Below, in pieces: positions 1 to 8,841 of a stretch of DNA of 64,000 nt. How positions within the stretch are numbered: position 1 is the stretch's first letter; the number at the start of each line of letters is the position of its first letter. The translations under genes and the position numbers were made by a program. The notes beneath the pieces were generated by a model. It searched no databases, was not told the DNA's origin, and worked only from the letters and a program-made list of their open reading frames with translations. The stretch is from Rhodospirillaceae bacterium (GTDB lineage: Bacteria > Pseudomonadota > Alphaproteobacteria > MPNO01 > UBA2964): positions 620,001 through 684,000 of the forward strand of contig PBIN01000015.1 in NCBI GenBank assembly GCA_002720855.1, written 5' to 3'.

Positions 1-873
1 GGTAAGATCGCTATTGTCATTGACGCCGGCAGCGGCGTAATCGATCCAATCTGCGCCGAGATCGTCGATTGAGTTACCTGATTGTTTCGCCTCTGCCTCC
101 ATTTTACGGCGCTCGGCCCCGTCCTCATTCGAATATTCGGGTGCGATCAAGGGCAAATGTTTTAAACCCTATGTAAGGTTGTCCCGCACTGAAGTGGAAA
201 AGATATAGGCCGTCGGCCCTACATAACCGATCCGGCGACCCGAAACCGCTTCAGGTAATTTATCAAGCGCTTCGCCATCAACCGTTAGCGATCCACCGGT
301 TCCAACGACAAGGCGCGACAGCAGCATACCTAGTTGATCTTTTCCGCTGCCCCCCGCACCAACGATGGCAACGGTTTTGCCGGGCTCCAATTCAAATGAG
401 GCGGAATCCACCAGCGCGTGACCGGTTTCATCTTCCAACCGGATACCGGACGCAGAAAATTTTCCACTGAGAGAGTTAACAGTATCAGGCTCGCCAAGCT
501 GCTGATCCGCTTCCATCATTCCCATGGGTTCGAATTGCTCGATTACCTGATCATACTTGATCGCCGCATCGGCACGCCGCTGATAAAAATTCAGCAACTC
601 TTTCCACGGTGCGGCCAAATCCTTATTTGCAGCGAGAACGGCAACCAGAGTGCCAATCTCAAGCTCGCCCTGGATGACCAAATACCCGCCAACGGAGTAG
701 AAGAAAAAGGGGCCAAGATGATTGACGGTATTGTTAATGAACTTGATAACAAATTTCCACAGATACGCTTTGTAGCGTGTGAAAAATATGTCGTTAAGCC
801 GGTTGGAAAATTCCGCGAGTTCCAAACGCGCTGCTGAGCTTGGCATGGTCAAATGTCTTGTCGACGACGGCAA
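1..873 (-). pseudogene. ABC exporter (permease-ATPase), decayed and running off the window
   Basis: The readable frame has the end of a type I exporter membrane domain (hydrophobic stretch at about residues 50-82, GPFFFYSVGGYLVIQG), a coupling region (KDLAAPWKELL) and a nucleotide-binding domain with Walker A GAGGSGKD at about residues 172-179. The frame is cut by a TAG at 171-169, just after RDNLT. The same frame then continues open to the window edge with typical family sequence (GLKHLPLIAPEYS, then ADWIDYAAAG), so one base substitution separates the halves. No recognisable upstream membrane domain is found beyond about 850, and the 873 start would be a TTG. I infer an inactivated gene whose 5' half is lost. 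An amber read-through or a sequencing error could explain the stop but not the missing N-terminal half. Confidence 0.75.
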
Positions 874-1054
874 TCGGGACCCCAGAATGATGGCAACTGC
901 ACTACGTCATTTGCCACAGCAGACCAGGCCGTCCGAAATCGTTGTTCCGGGCCTTCTTGACGGATTGCAAAATGTAAATCGATTAACCGACCGCATATTG
1001 TCAAATCGCCCACTGCGACAGGTGATCCTGGCACATCAGAACGGATAACACCGA

Positions 1055-2320
1055 GTGAGCTCGGTTGCAGTCATTCTGAAGGGCTACCCGCGACTTTCTG
1101 AAACCTTTATCGCACAGGAAATCCTCGGCCTCGAAGAAGCAGAAATAGATATACAAATCTATTCATTACGCAAGCCAACCGATAAAACCTCTCACCCAAT
1201 TCATCAGGAAATCAGGGCACCGGTCGTATATTTGCCGGAATATCTGTATAAAGAGCCGGTACGACTTTGGAGGGCCTGGAAGTATGTCCGGGCACTACAG
1301 TCATACCGAAAAGTATATTCATTATGGATCAATGACTTAAAGAGGGATTTCACGCCAAATCGGGTGCGGCGATTTGGCCAGGCGGTAGTGCTAGCAGCTG
1401 AAATTCCTACCCAAATTTCGCATCTATATGCCCACTTTCTACATACACCTGCGTCAGTTACACGTTATGCCGCACAACTTTTAGGTATATCATGGTCTGT
1501 TTCAGCACATGCTGTCGATATATGGACGACACCTGATTGGGAGAAGCGAGAAAAGCTAGATGACTGCAGCTGGGCCACAACATGCTCCGATATCGCGTCA
1601 AAGCACCTCAAAGAACTGGCCGCTAACCCGGAACAGGTTTCCTTAATTTATCATGGATTGGATCTGACGCGATTTTCAAAGCCCGCTAAGGCAAAATCGC
1701 CAAGGAACGGATCGTCTAAAAGCGACCCAATTAGGCTTCTAACGGTAGGACGCGCCGTCGAAAAAAAGGGTCATGACATTGTCATCGCCGCTCTGAGCGC
1801 GCTTCCACCATCACTAAATTGGCGATGGACACATATTGGCGGCGGATTACTTGTGAAAAAACTCAAGAAACAGGCCGCTTCTGCTGGCATCTCCGAAAAA
1901 ATCGATTGGCGCGGCAGTCTTCCGCAAAATGAGGTTATGGAGGCCTATAATTCAGCGGATTTGTTCGTTTTGGCCAATCGGGTCGCAAAAAATGGAGATC
2001 AGGATGGACTGCCAAATGTGCTGATGGAGGCGCAAAGCCAAGAATTGGCCTGTATTGCCTCAAACGTCGCGGCGGTTCCAGAGCTTATTCAGGATGATAT
2101 AAATGGCTCTCTCGTTACCGCGGACGAACCTCTGGCTCTCGCAGAAAAGATTTATGAACTCGCAGAATTGCCTGAAAAACGCATCCAAATGGGAAAAAGG
2201 GGCCGAGAGATCATTGAAGCGCGTTTTTCTCACACAGCAGGCATCAAAGCTCTTGTAAAAAAATTCCATTTAGAACCTGGAAAATCAGCGCAAATCAAAG
2301 CCAACAGCCCCGAAAGGTAG
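1055..2320 (+). CDS. Glycosyltransferase family 4 protein
   Basis: A 421-residue GT-B fold glycosyltransferase that probably moves a sugar from a nucleotide sugar onto a surface glycan or lipid-linked acceptor at the inner face of the inner membrane. The C-terminal half has the GT4 donor-binding features: a GRAVEKKGHD loop near residue 230, and an acidic EAYNSADLFVLAN stretch followed by DGLPNVLMEAQ near residues 297-328, which corresponds to the EX7E region. The start is GTG. It heads an operon with the genes at 2333, 3484, 4070, 5248 and 5751, which are spaced by 12 bp or overlap. The acceptor and sugar cannot be read from the sequence. It resembles WcaL-like colanic acid glycosyltransferases in general form only. 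Confidence 0.85.
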   Translation: MSSVAVILKGYPRLSETFIAQEILGLEEAEIDIQIYSLRKPTDKTSHPIHQEIRAPVVYLPEYLYKEPVRLWRAWKYVRALQSYRKVYSLWINDLKRDFTPNRVRRFGQAVVLAAEIPTQISHLYAHFLHTPASVTRYAAQLLGISWSVSAHAVDIWTTPDWEKREKLDDCSWATTCSDIASKHLKELAANPEQVSLIYHGLDLTRFSKPAKAKSPRNGSSKSDPIRLLTVGRAVEKKGHDIVIAALSALPPSLNWRWTHIGGGLLVKKLKKQAASAGISEKIDWRGSLPQNEVMEAYNSADLFVLANRVAKNGDQDGLPNVLMEAQSQELACIASNVAAVPELIQDDINGSLVTADEPLALAEKIYELAELPEKRIQMGKRGREIIEARFSHTAGIKALVKKFHLEPGKSAQIKANSPER

Positions 2321-2332
2321 CCATTAAGTTCC

Positions 2333-3487
2333 ATGCGGATCGCATTTTATGCTCCGATGAAACCGCCGACATCGCCAAGACCATCCGGCGAGAGATTTAT
2401 GGCGCGCCTACTGATTTCCGCATTAAAATACGCAGGGCACGATGTTTTGCTCGCATCCAAGCTCCGCAGCTGGAATGCAAAAGGCGAAAATCAGGCGCAA
2501 AAACGAATAGAAAGCCGGGCCTCAGCGTCTATAAATCGCCTAAAAAAGAGATTTCTGAGTGAACCCGTCGGAAAACGCCCCGATGCCTGGTTTACATACC
2601 ATCTGTACTATAAAGCCTCCGACTTAATAGGCCCGGAGATCAGCAAAGCGCTTGGTATTCCCTATAATGTCGCAGAGGCTTCGCACGCCCCAAAAAGGGC
2701 TAAAGGAGAATGGGCATCCGGACACGAGGCAGCCGAGGCCGCAATCCGACACGCAGATCACATAATTTCTCTCAATCCGACCGACACACCTTGCGTTCAG
2801 CCCCTGCTTAAGCAGAACGCCGCAATCACACATCTAAAGCCGTTTCTGGACGCTTCAAACCTATTCAAAGCCGCAAATCAATCTGCGCGAAACAGGGATA
2901 TTTTAGTCAGGAAACTAGACCTTGACCCTACTGTCCCGATTTTGGTGACGGTAGCGATGATGCGCGACGGTGACAAATTTGCATCCTATCGAAATTTGGC
3001 CGATGCGCTTGAACGGCTCAAGCAAACACCCTGGCAACTTGTAATTGTCGGGGACGGACCAAAACGAAAATCCGTTGAGGATCTATTTGCAAATTTTAAT
3101 AAGAAAATAACAAGATTCCTTGGCAAAAAGGCCTCAAGGGAGATCGCAGACATACTGTCTTCAGCCGACTTGTTTCTATGGCCTGCTGTCAATGAAGCCT
3201 ACGGCATGGCAATACTGGAAGCGCAAGCAGCCGGACGACCCGTTATCGCGGCAAATTCAGGTGGCGTAGGACAGTTAATTCGCGACGGAAGCACTGGTAT
3301 TTTAACGGAAAAGGGCAATATACAAGACTTCGCAGACGCGATTAAATCGCTGTTAAGTGATCCGAATCGACGCTTGGCGATGGGTGAGGCGGCAAAAAAT
3401 ACGGTTGAAAAGGATCACACACTAGAAGAAGCATCAAAAATCATCGATTTCATTTTAGTCGAATCAAATAAAGGATATTCAAAATGA
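2333..3487 (+). CDS. Glycosyltransferase family 4 protein
   Basis: A 384-residue second GT4-type enzyme. The N-terminal domain begins MRIAFYAPMKPP, and the C-terminal domain carries LVTVAMMRDGDKFASY near residue 203, a VIVGDGPKRKSVE strand-loop, and the signature EAYGMAILEAQAAGRPVIA near residues 287-305 that binds the donor nucleotide. It lies 12 bp after the first glycosyltransferase, and its stop overlaps the next start by 4 bp (ATGA), which indicates translational coupling. It probably acts in the same glycan pathway as its neighbours. Donor and acceptor are unknown. Confidence 0.85.
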   Translation: MRIAFYAPMKPPTSPRPSGERFMARLLISALKYAGHDVLLASKLRSWNAKGENQAQKRIESRASASINRLKKRFLSEPVGKRPDAWFTYHLYYKASDLIGPEISKALGIPYNVAEASHAPKRAKGEWASGHEAAEAAIRHADHIISLNPTDTPCVQPLLKQNAAITHLKPFLDASNLFKAANQSARNRDILVRKLDLDPTVPILVTVAMMRDGDKFASYRNLADALERLKQTPWQLVIVGDGPKRKSVEDLFANFNKKITRFLGKKASREIADILSSADLFLWPAVNEAYGMAILEAQAAGRPVIAANSGGVGQLIRDGSTGILTEKGNIQDFADAIKSLLSDPNRRLAMGEAAKNTVEKDHTLEEASKIIDFILVESNKGYSK

Positions 3488-4077
3488 CAGCGCTGGCTCT
3501 TATCCGGCATGGTCCAACCGTTTGGAACGAGCAAAAAAGACTACAGGGACAAACAGACATTCCATTGAGCCCGGACGGGCAAGAGCGCGTGAAGAGCTGG
3601 AAAGTCCCAGAAGAATTTACTGCTTTTAACTGGTTTGCCAGCCCTTTGTCGCGAGCTCAGCAGACTGCCAAGCTACTTGGCCTGACCGTTGAAACAGAGG
3701 CCGCAATTATCGAAATGCATTGGGGCGACTGGGAAGGCCAGACAGGTCCCGATCTACGGGAAAAATACGGAGAAGAATTTATTCGTCGCCAAAAGATGGG
3801 CATCGATCTTCGTCCTGATGGCGGAGAAAGCCCGCGTGACGTTCGCGCTCGAGTAAAAGAATGGGTATCTCGGATCGCCGAATCCGGCACCGACACCGGC
3901 GCTGTTGCGCATCAGGGCATTATCCGCGCGATGATATCCCTTGCAACGGGCTGGGATATGATTAATCCGCCGCCGGAAAAAATGGAGTGGGATGCGGTTC
4001 AACTGTTTTCTGTATCACCGGGCGGTGAGGTGGAAATCGATCGTCTCAATATAAGTCTTCTAACCGAAAATGGATAA
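3484..4077 (+). CDS. Histidine phosphatase (phosphoglycerate-mutase-like)
   Basis: A 197-residue member of the histidine phosphatase superfamily branch 1. The RHG motif is at residues 8-10 (LIRHGPTVWNEQ), with the phospho-acceptor His9, and the second catalytic His143 lies in VAHQGIIRAM. The protein is short and lacks the insertions of true cofactor-dependent phosphoglycerate mutase, so a phosphatase acting on a small phosphorylated metabolite is likelier. It sits between glycosyltransferases with a 4-bp overlap upstream and an 8-bp overlap downstream, so the substrate may be a sugar phosphate of the glycan pathway. That link is inferred from context only. Confidence 0.85.
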   Translation: MTALALIRHGPTVWNEQKRLQGQTDIPLSPDGQERVKSWKVPEEFTAFNWFASPLSRAQQTAKLLGLTVETEAAIIEMHWGDWEGQTGPDLREKYGEEFIRRQKMGIDLRPDGGESPRDVRARVKEWVSRIAESGTDTGAVAHQGIIRAMISLATGWDMINPPPEKMEWDAVQLFSVSPGGEVEIDRLNISLLTENG

Positions 4078-5251
4078 GACACCTCCCAAACGAAACACCA
4101 GAGTTCTGTTTTATGTGCAGCATTTGCTTGGAATTGGGCACCTTAAGCGCGCGGCGACGCTATGCCGTGCGCTGGAGTCCGAATGCTTTGATGTAACGAT
4201 GGTCTCAGGCGGCAAAGACGTGCCGGGAGTTAATATCGGGAACGCACAGTTTGTTCAGCTGCCTGCCATGCGGTCGAAGGACGAAAATTTTTCAGAAATG
4301 CTCAATGATAAAGACGAGCCGGTAGATGAAGCCCTGCGGGCCGCAAGACGTGAAATGCTCCTGGATACCGTCGCCGCCACAAAGCCGGATTTGATCATAA
4401 CTGAGCTATTTCCGTTCGGTCGGAGGCATTTGCGGGATGAGATCATTCCAATGATTGAAGCAGCGCTTGCCCTCTCGCCAAAATCTAAAATTGTTTCCTC
4501 TGTTCGCGATATCTTGGTCGAACCGAGCAAAAAGGAGCGCGGGCCCGAAATGGTTGCGTTGGTGCAGCGCTACTACGATCTAGTGCTGGTTCATGGCGAC
4601 CCCAATCTGGTTCCATTTGAAAAAACCTTTCCCCTGGCAAACCAGATATCTGACAGACTGAACTATACCGGCTACATCGTCGATCCTCCGCCGGAATCCA
4701 AAGACGACATCGGGAGCAATGATGTGATCGTATCGGCCGGGGGCGGCGCCCTGAGTGAGCCACTATTTGACGCCGCTATTAAAGCGCGTCCTGATACAGT
4801 TTTTGCAAATCACCCATGGCGCCTTTTAGCCGGGCCCTCGATGCCGCTGGAGGCTGTGCAAAGGCTAAAGGCGAAGCTGCGTGAAGGCATAACCCTCGAA
4901 CCAGCAAGACCAGACTTCACGGCTTTGCTCCAAAATTGCGCTCTATCAATTTCCCAGGGTGGTTACAACACCGTCATGGACGTTCTCGCAGCCAGGGTGC
5001 GCGCAGTCATTGCCCCTTACGCCGGCGGCAAAGAAACAGAACAGACGCTTCGCGCCAAATTATTGAGTGCAAACAATTTGCTGCAGGTTGTCTGGGAGGA
5101 GGAGCTAAACGCGGAACGATTGGTTGAGGCAATTAACACGGCCGCTAATCACAGCAAACCATCGGCAGGTGGAATAGCAACAAACGGCGCGCAACAATCT
5201 GCTTCAATTCTTGCAAGAATGATGCTCGGTGACGCAAGAATAGCGATATGA
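4070..5251 (+). CDS. MurG-like glycosyltransferase (COG4671 type)
   Basis: A 393-residue GT-B protein of the predicted glycosyltransferase group related to MurG. The N-terminal glycine-rich acceptor-side loop is LLGIGHLKRAA (residues 19-29). The C-terminal donor site is around residues 295-330, with ISQGGYNTVMDVL followed by the basic and acidic stretch APYAGGKETEQ. This is the SxGGxNT pattern seen where MurG binds UDP-GlcNAc. The gene overlaps the phosphatase by 8 bp and the following gene by 4 bp. Its function is probably transfer of a sugar to a lipid or polysaccharide precursor, but the sugar is not determined. Confidence 0.8.
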   Translation: MDKTPPKRNTRVLFYVQHLLGIGHLKRAATLCRALESECFDVTMVSGGKDVPGVNIGNAQFVQLPAMRSKDENFSEMLNDKDEPVDEALRAARREMLLDTVAATKPDLIITELFPFGRRHLRDEIIPMIEAALALSPKSKIVSSVRDILVEPSKKERGPEMVALVQRYYDLVLVHGDPNLVPFEKTFPLANQISDRLNYTGYIVDPPPESKDDIGSNDVIVSAGGGALSEPLFDAAIKARPDTVFANHPWRLLAGPSMPLEAVQRLKAKLREGITLEPARPDFTALLQNCALSISQGGYNTVMDVLAARVRAVIAPYAGGKETEQTLRAKLLSANNLLQVVWEEELNAERLVEAINTAANHSKPSAGGIATNGAQQSASILARMMLGDARIAI

Positions 5252-5754
5252 AAATGAACCGCTATCCCCGGACCGATATTATAAGTGATTATTTGCGCGG
5301 CAGCGTCGGTTTGTTGCTTACAGCCGGGCCACTATTGATCGTTCCGGTCACTGCTGTCGCCACCACTATTTTGGGCAGCTTTGCGATGTTATTTGCAATA
5401 TTCATTGCCCGAACAGCGGTGCGGCAGAAAACTGTCGTCAGCCTCAATGCCAATGAAATCCAAACACAAGGTTTGACGACAAAATCAATAGAGTGGGCCG
5501 CACTAACCCAACTCCATTTGCGGTATTTCGCTGTAAAAAGGGATCGGTCCCAGGGCTGGATGCAACTGATTTTAAAAGATGGCAAAACTGCCATGAGATT
5601 TGACTCGACTCTCGTGGGATTCGACGAGATAACCAGTGCGGCCTATAAGGCTGCTGAACGAAACGATCTTGTCTTGTCACCCTCGACTATGGAAAATCTC
5701 GGCGCACGCGGCATAGTTAAAATTTTCCAAACTCCGTCGGACTTAGTTACATGA
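5248..5754 (+). CDS. Small membrane protein with PH-like soluble domain, unknown function
   Basis: A 168-residue protein I do not recognise at family level. The N-terminus has two closely spaced hydrophobic segments (about residues 18-34 and 38-55) followed by a soluble region with alternating beta-strand-like stretches (VVSLNANEIQTQGL, then SIEWAALTQLHLRYF). This resembles bacterial PH-domain membrane proteins in layout only. It overlaps the glycosyltransferase upstream and the ABC ATPase fragment downstream by 4 bp each (ATGA). Position suggests a role in the same envelope pathway. The strand-loop prediction is by eye. Confidence 0.6.
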   Translation: MKMNRYPRTDIISDYLRGSVGLLLTAGPLLIVPVTAVATTILGSFAMLFAIFIARTAVRQKTVVSLNANEIQTQGLTTKSIEWAALTQLHLRYFAVKRDRSQGWMQLILKDGKTAMRFDSTLVGFDEITSAAYKAAERNDLVLSPSTMENLGARGIVKIFQTPSDLVT

Positions 5755-6176
5755 AGGAACTTCTTACGATTTCAAATCTGGAAGTCGAGTTCCGCCTGCA
5801 CGAAGCGACAGTTCAGGCAGTTAAAGGTGTGTCCTTTAGCATTCCCGAAAACAAGACTGTTGCCCTGGTAGGTGAGTCGGGTTCCGGAAAGTCCGTCGTT
5901 TCACAATCAATCATGCGAATTTTGCCGCAATCAGCTTCGATCACCGGCGGTGAGATTATTTTTCGGGATCCCCGCAAAGTTGGTTCCGAAATTGATATCG
6001 TAAAAATGGATGCCGAGAGCAACGAGATGCGTGCGGTGCGGGGAGGCAGCATCTCCATAATCTTTCAGGAGCCAATGACTTCACTGTCGCCATTACACAC
6101 CGTTGGCGATCAAATTTCCGAAGCGCTTCACGCGCCTGTCCCTCGCCGGCGCTCACCTCTTGTTCGGACGCAGTAA
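5751..6176 (+). pseudogene. Oligopeptide-type ABC transporter ATPase, truncated
   Basis: The first roughly 127 residues match a DppD/OppD/YejF-like ATPase. Walker A GESGSGKS is at residues 41-48, and the Q-loop stretch IIFQEPMTSLSPLHTVGDQ is at about 103-121. After SEALHA the frame runs into the antisense of a neighbouring cyclase gene and ends in the unrelated tail PVPRRRSPLVRTQ. The signature motif, Walker B, H-loop and oligopeptide-specific C-terminus are all missing, so the product cannot work as an ATPase. The gene starts by ATGA overlap at the end of the glycosyltransferase operon. The break lies at or beside the palindrome at 6120-6129. Confidence 0.85.
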
Positions 6177-6951
6177 TCTGCTGGGCGATTTCGGGCGCAA
6201 AAAATCGTGCTAAATCATGTGCGGCCGCACCCTCAACAACGGCGCTTATCAGAAGTCGCCGGGCGCGAGCAATTGCCACAGCAATGATTGCGGTAACCGT
6301 TAAAATTGAAACAACTTTATCAATTTCCGCACCGATCAGTACGCTATTGGATGTCATATAGTGAATGTAGTCCCGCGTGATCATCTTCATACCGTCGGGA
6401 CCCGCCATCGCATACATCGCAAGCGCCGTCCAACCGGCCGCAGCTACCAGGCCCGCAACAACGACAAATCGAGCCTCGAACCTTAATGCCCGCAACGCAA
6501 TAAATATAAAAACGTAAAGCAGGGTAGGTACTTTTAAATAAAAGGTAGGCGGCTGCATATATTGAAGATGAAAACTCCAAATGAGCCCGAACAAGAGACC
6601 CATATCAAGCACGACCGACATGTATAGAAGCCAGTCGGGCGCCCGACGCTTATGAACGACCGCAAGCTTAAACAGGCTAAAGGCGAGATATCCGCCAAGC
6701 ACCCAGGGAACGGGGGCAAACTCGGCATCGGTTGAAAATGTTTTGGGCGACAAAAGATATAACGCACCAAACAGACTCACGACCGCCAGCTGCACCCAGC
6801 CAATAAGAATTTCACTAGCGTCCTGCTGTTTCCGAATTGCGTTTCTGACTCGCTCCGGCAGCTGCTGATAATCGATATCGCTTGTCTTCTGAGGCGGAGG
6901 CTTATCCGAATCAACAACGGTCACTGTGTTGGAGGCGTTTGTTGTTGTCAT
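5956..6951 (-). pseudogene. Membrane adenylate/guanylate cyclase-like protein, truncated before its catalytic domain
   Basis: The N-terminal 276 or so residues look intact. A hydrophilic lead is followed by about six hydrophobic segments between residues 48 and 228 and a linker (ARFFAPEIAQQITASEQEVSAGEGQAREA) of the kind that precedes a class III nucleotide cyclase domain. Instead of the usual catalytic start (ILFVDIRGFT-like) the frame crosses into the antisense of the ABC ATPase gene near 6124 and ends in unrelated residues. It is coupled to the metallo-hydrolase gene upstream by a 4-bp overlap (6948-6951). The identification as a cyclase rests on the linker and membrane layout, because the catalytic domain itself is absent. 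Confidence 0.7.
6120..6129. repeat. 10-bp palindrome at the ABC/cyclase fusion junction
   Basis: The sequence GAAGCGCTTC is a perfect palindrome. On the plus strand it encodes SEAL of the ABC ATPase, and on the minus strand it encodes EAL just after the last cyclase-like residues. Both genes lose recognisable homology within a few codons of it. This fits a rearrangement or an assembly join through microhomology. Confidence 0.7.
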
Positions 6952-7787
6952 AGCGATAGCGTGTCGCCTTCTTTTGCGATAAAGGCCCCGCTGAAATGGC
7001 TTGCAGCTTCTTTTCCAATGGCGTCCAGAGCATCATCGCTACGACCCGGGTCATGATGAAATATTGCAAGCTGTTTTACGTTGGCCTGTTGCGCCAGCCG
7101 TACACCCTCTTGCCATGTCGAATGGCCCCAGCCTTCGTAGTCCAAGAACTCGTCGTCGCAATAGGCGCCGTCATAGATCACAAGATCGGCACCCTCTATT
7201 AAACCAAGAACATTTTCATCATGCTTGCCTGGTATGTGTTCGGTGTCGGTTACATAGCAGGCAGAGTGTCCGTTAAACTCAACCCGATATCCTGTTGCTT
7301 CGTTCGGGTGATTGAGGGTTGCTGTGCGGACAACAATACCATCACCCAGATCCAGGGTTTCACCTGCTGTAAAGTCTTGAAAAGAAATCTCAGCGTGAAA
7401 TACATCGAGCGGTACCGGAAAAAGTGGTTCAGTCATCGCCTGTCTGAGAACGGCTTCGATATCGCTGCTGGGAAGCAGGTGTCCGGCCCAAATACGAATT
7501 TCATTTCCCTTACCATATGCCGGACAAAAGAAAGGAAGGCCGACAATATGATCCCAATGGGTATGGGAAAAGAAATGGTCTAGCTTGAACGGCCCTGAAG
7601 TCTTTTCGTCCAGCGACAATCCAAGCGGCCGGGCCCCCGTACCAGCATCGAATACCAACAACCTGTCACCACACCACATCTCTATGCAGGAAGTATGTCC
7701 TCCATAGCGTTGCGTTTCCGGTCCCGAACAAGCGATAGACCCTCGAACACCCCAGAATGTGACGTTAAAGTCTTGTTTTCCAGCCAC
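6948..7787 (-). CDS. MBL-fold metallo-hydrolase
   Basis: A 279-residue metallo-beta-lactamase-fold enzyme. The metal-binding motif HTHWDH is at residues 75-80. Further ligands are likely in the TLNHPNEATGY stretch, the CYVTDTEH stretch (Asp) and the final FHHDPGRSDD. The opening NVTFWGVRGSIACSGPETQRYGGHTSC is typical of the family that includes phosphodiesterase-like and RNase Z-like hydrolases. It is translationally coupled to the truncated cyclase by a 4-bp overlap. A link to cyclic-nucleotide or second-messenger breakdown is a context-based guess only. Confidence 0.85.
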   Translation of the reverse strand: MAGKQDFNVTFWGVRGSIACSGPETQRYGGHTSCIEMWCGDRLLVFDAGTGARPLGLSLDEKTSGPFKLDHFFSHTHWDHIVGLPFFCPAYGKGNEIRIWAGHLLPSSDIEAVLRQAMTEPLFPVPLDVFHAEISFQDFTAGETLDLGDGIVVRTATLNHPNEATGYRVEFNGHSACYVTDTEHIPGKHDENVLGLIEGADLVIYDGAYCDDEFLDYEGWGHSTWQEGVRLAQQANVKQLAIFHHDPGRSDDALDAIGKEAASHFSGAFIAKEGDTLSL

Positions 7788-7958
7788 TAATTCTATAGCT
7801 CCGCATCTTCCGTCAGGGCATACATATCATTGATATAGTGCTCATTCGCGAACTTTGCCACGGAATAAAATACGAGCAGTAGACTGGCCCTGGCACACAG
7901 TGTATCTCTCGCATGGATACGCAATGTCGCGATAAATAGAATCAGGGTGTAAAAACAC

Positions 7959-8834
7959 ATGGTGCAACTTGTAACGTTCTCGGTTGACGGATCTAAGCGT
8001 CCAGGCGCCATCAAAGACGACCGTGTTTTGGATCTACAGGCGGCTGGCCTTCCAGCAGGACAAGCAGGCGATCTCTCAGAAATTGTTCAGGGTGGCGAGC
8101 CTTTGTTGGCTCGCGTCAGGTCGGCAGTCGCCGATTGGAAAGCTCAGGACTATGCCGTTGATGCCGTAAGGCTTGAGGCACCCATTCAGCACCCTCCCAA
8201 AGTAATTGGGATTGGCCTCAACTATATTGATCATTGCCGCGAAGCCAATATGGATGTTCCGACAGAACCTGTCATTTTTACCAAGCACTCTACTTCCGTC
8301 ACCGGACCGTATGACGACGTGCACTGGTATGAAGATGTATGCCACGACATGGATTACGAGGTTGAGCTTGGTGTTGTGATCGGTAAAAAAGCGTCCCGCG
8401 TGTCCGAAAGTGACGCCCTCGACTATGTTTTGGGATACACCGTGGTAAACGATGTTTCTGCACGCGACCTTCAGCTTGGCGGTGCCGGACAATGGGATAT
8501 CGGAAAATCATTGGATACGTTTTGTCCCTATGGTCCATCAATCGTAACTGCCAATGAGATTGCTGATCCGCACGATCTCGATTTGAGCTTGTCGGTAAAT
8601 GGAGAAATCCGGCAAACCTCGAATACCTCCAATCTTATCTTTAAGATTCCCGCTTTGATTGCCTATCTCAGCAAGGGCATAACGTTGTTACCAGGGGATT
8701 TGATTGCGACCGGCACGCCGTTTGGTGTCGCGCTGGGCATGAAAGAGCCCAAATGGCTAAAGGATGGTGATGTTTGTGAGGCTAGCGTCGATGGAGTAGG
8801 CACTATCCGCAACACGATGCGATTGCGTTCCTAG
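7959..8834 (+). CDS. Fumarylacetoacetate hydrolase family protein
   Basis: A 291-residue FAH-superfamily enzyme, which uses a divalent metal to hydrolyse or decarboxylate beta-diketo acid-like substrates. The family core is visible: KVIGIGLNYIDHC near residue 80, VIFTKHSTSVTGP near 105, the metal-binding DYEVELGVVIGKKA near 130, then VVNDVSARDLQ and the C-terminal LLPGDLIATGTPFGV. It lies divergent from the metallo-hydrolase with a 171-bp gap. The start ATG is weakly supported by a ribosome site. Substrate is not assignable, but aromatic or acylpyruvate-type compounds are usual for the family. Confidence 0.85.
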   Translation: MVQLVTFSVDGSKRPGAIKDDRVLDLQAAGLPAGQAGDLSEIVQGGEPLLARVRSAVADWKAQDYAVDAVRLEAPIQHPPKVIGIGLNYIDHCREANMDVPTEPVIFTKHSTSVTGPYDDVHWYEDVCHDMDYEVELGVVIGKKASRVSESDALDYVLGYTVVNDVSARDLQLGGAGQWDIGKSLDTFCPYGPSIVTANEIADPHDLDLSLSVNGEIRQTSNTSNLIFKIPALIAYLSKGITLLPGDLIATGTPFGVALGMKEPKWLKDGDVCEASVDGVGTIRNTMRLRS

Positions 8835-8841
8835 ATTAAAT

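Noticed and set aside
849-1034. Short minus-strand frame upstream of the decayed ABC exporter
   Set aside because: The translation does not resemble the missing membrane domain in any frame and looks like random decay.
7793-8014. Open frame on the minus strand between the metallo-hydrolase and FAA hydrolase genes
   Set aside because: No family-like features, cysteine-rich random-looking sequence, and overlap with the clear FAA hydrolase start.
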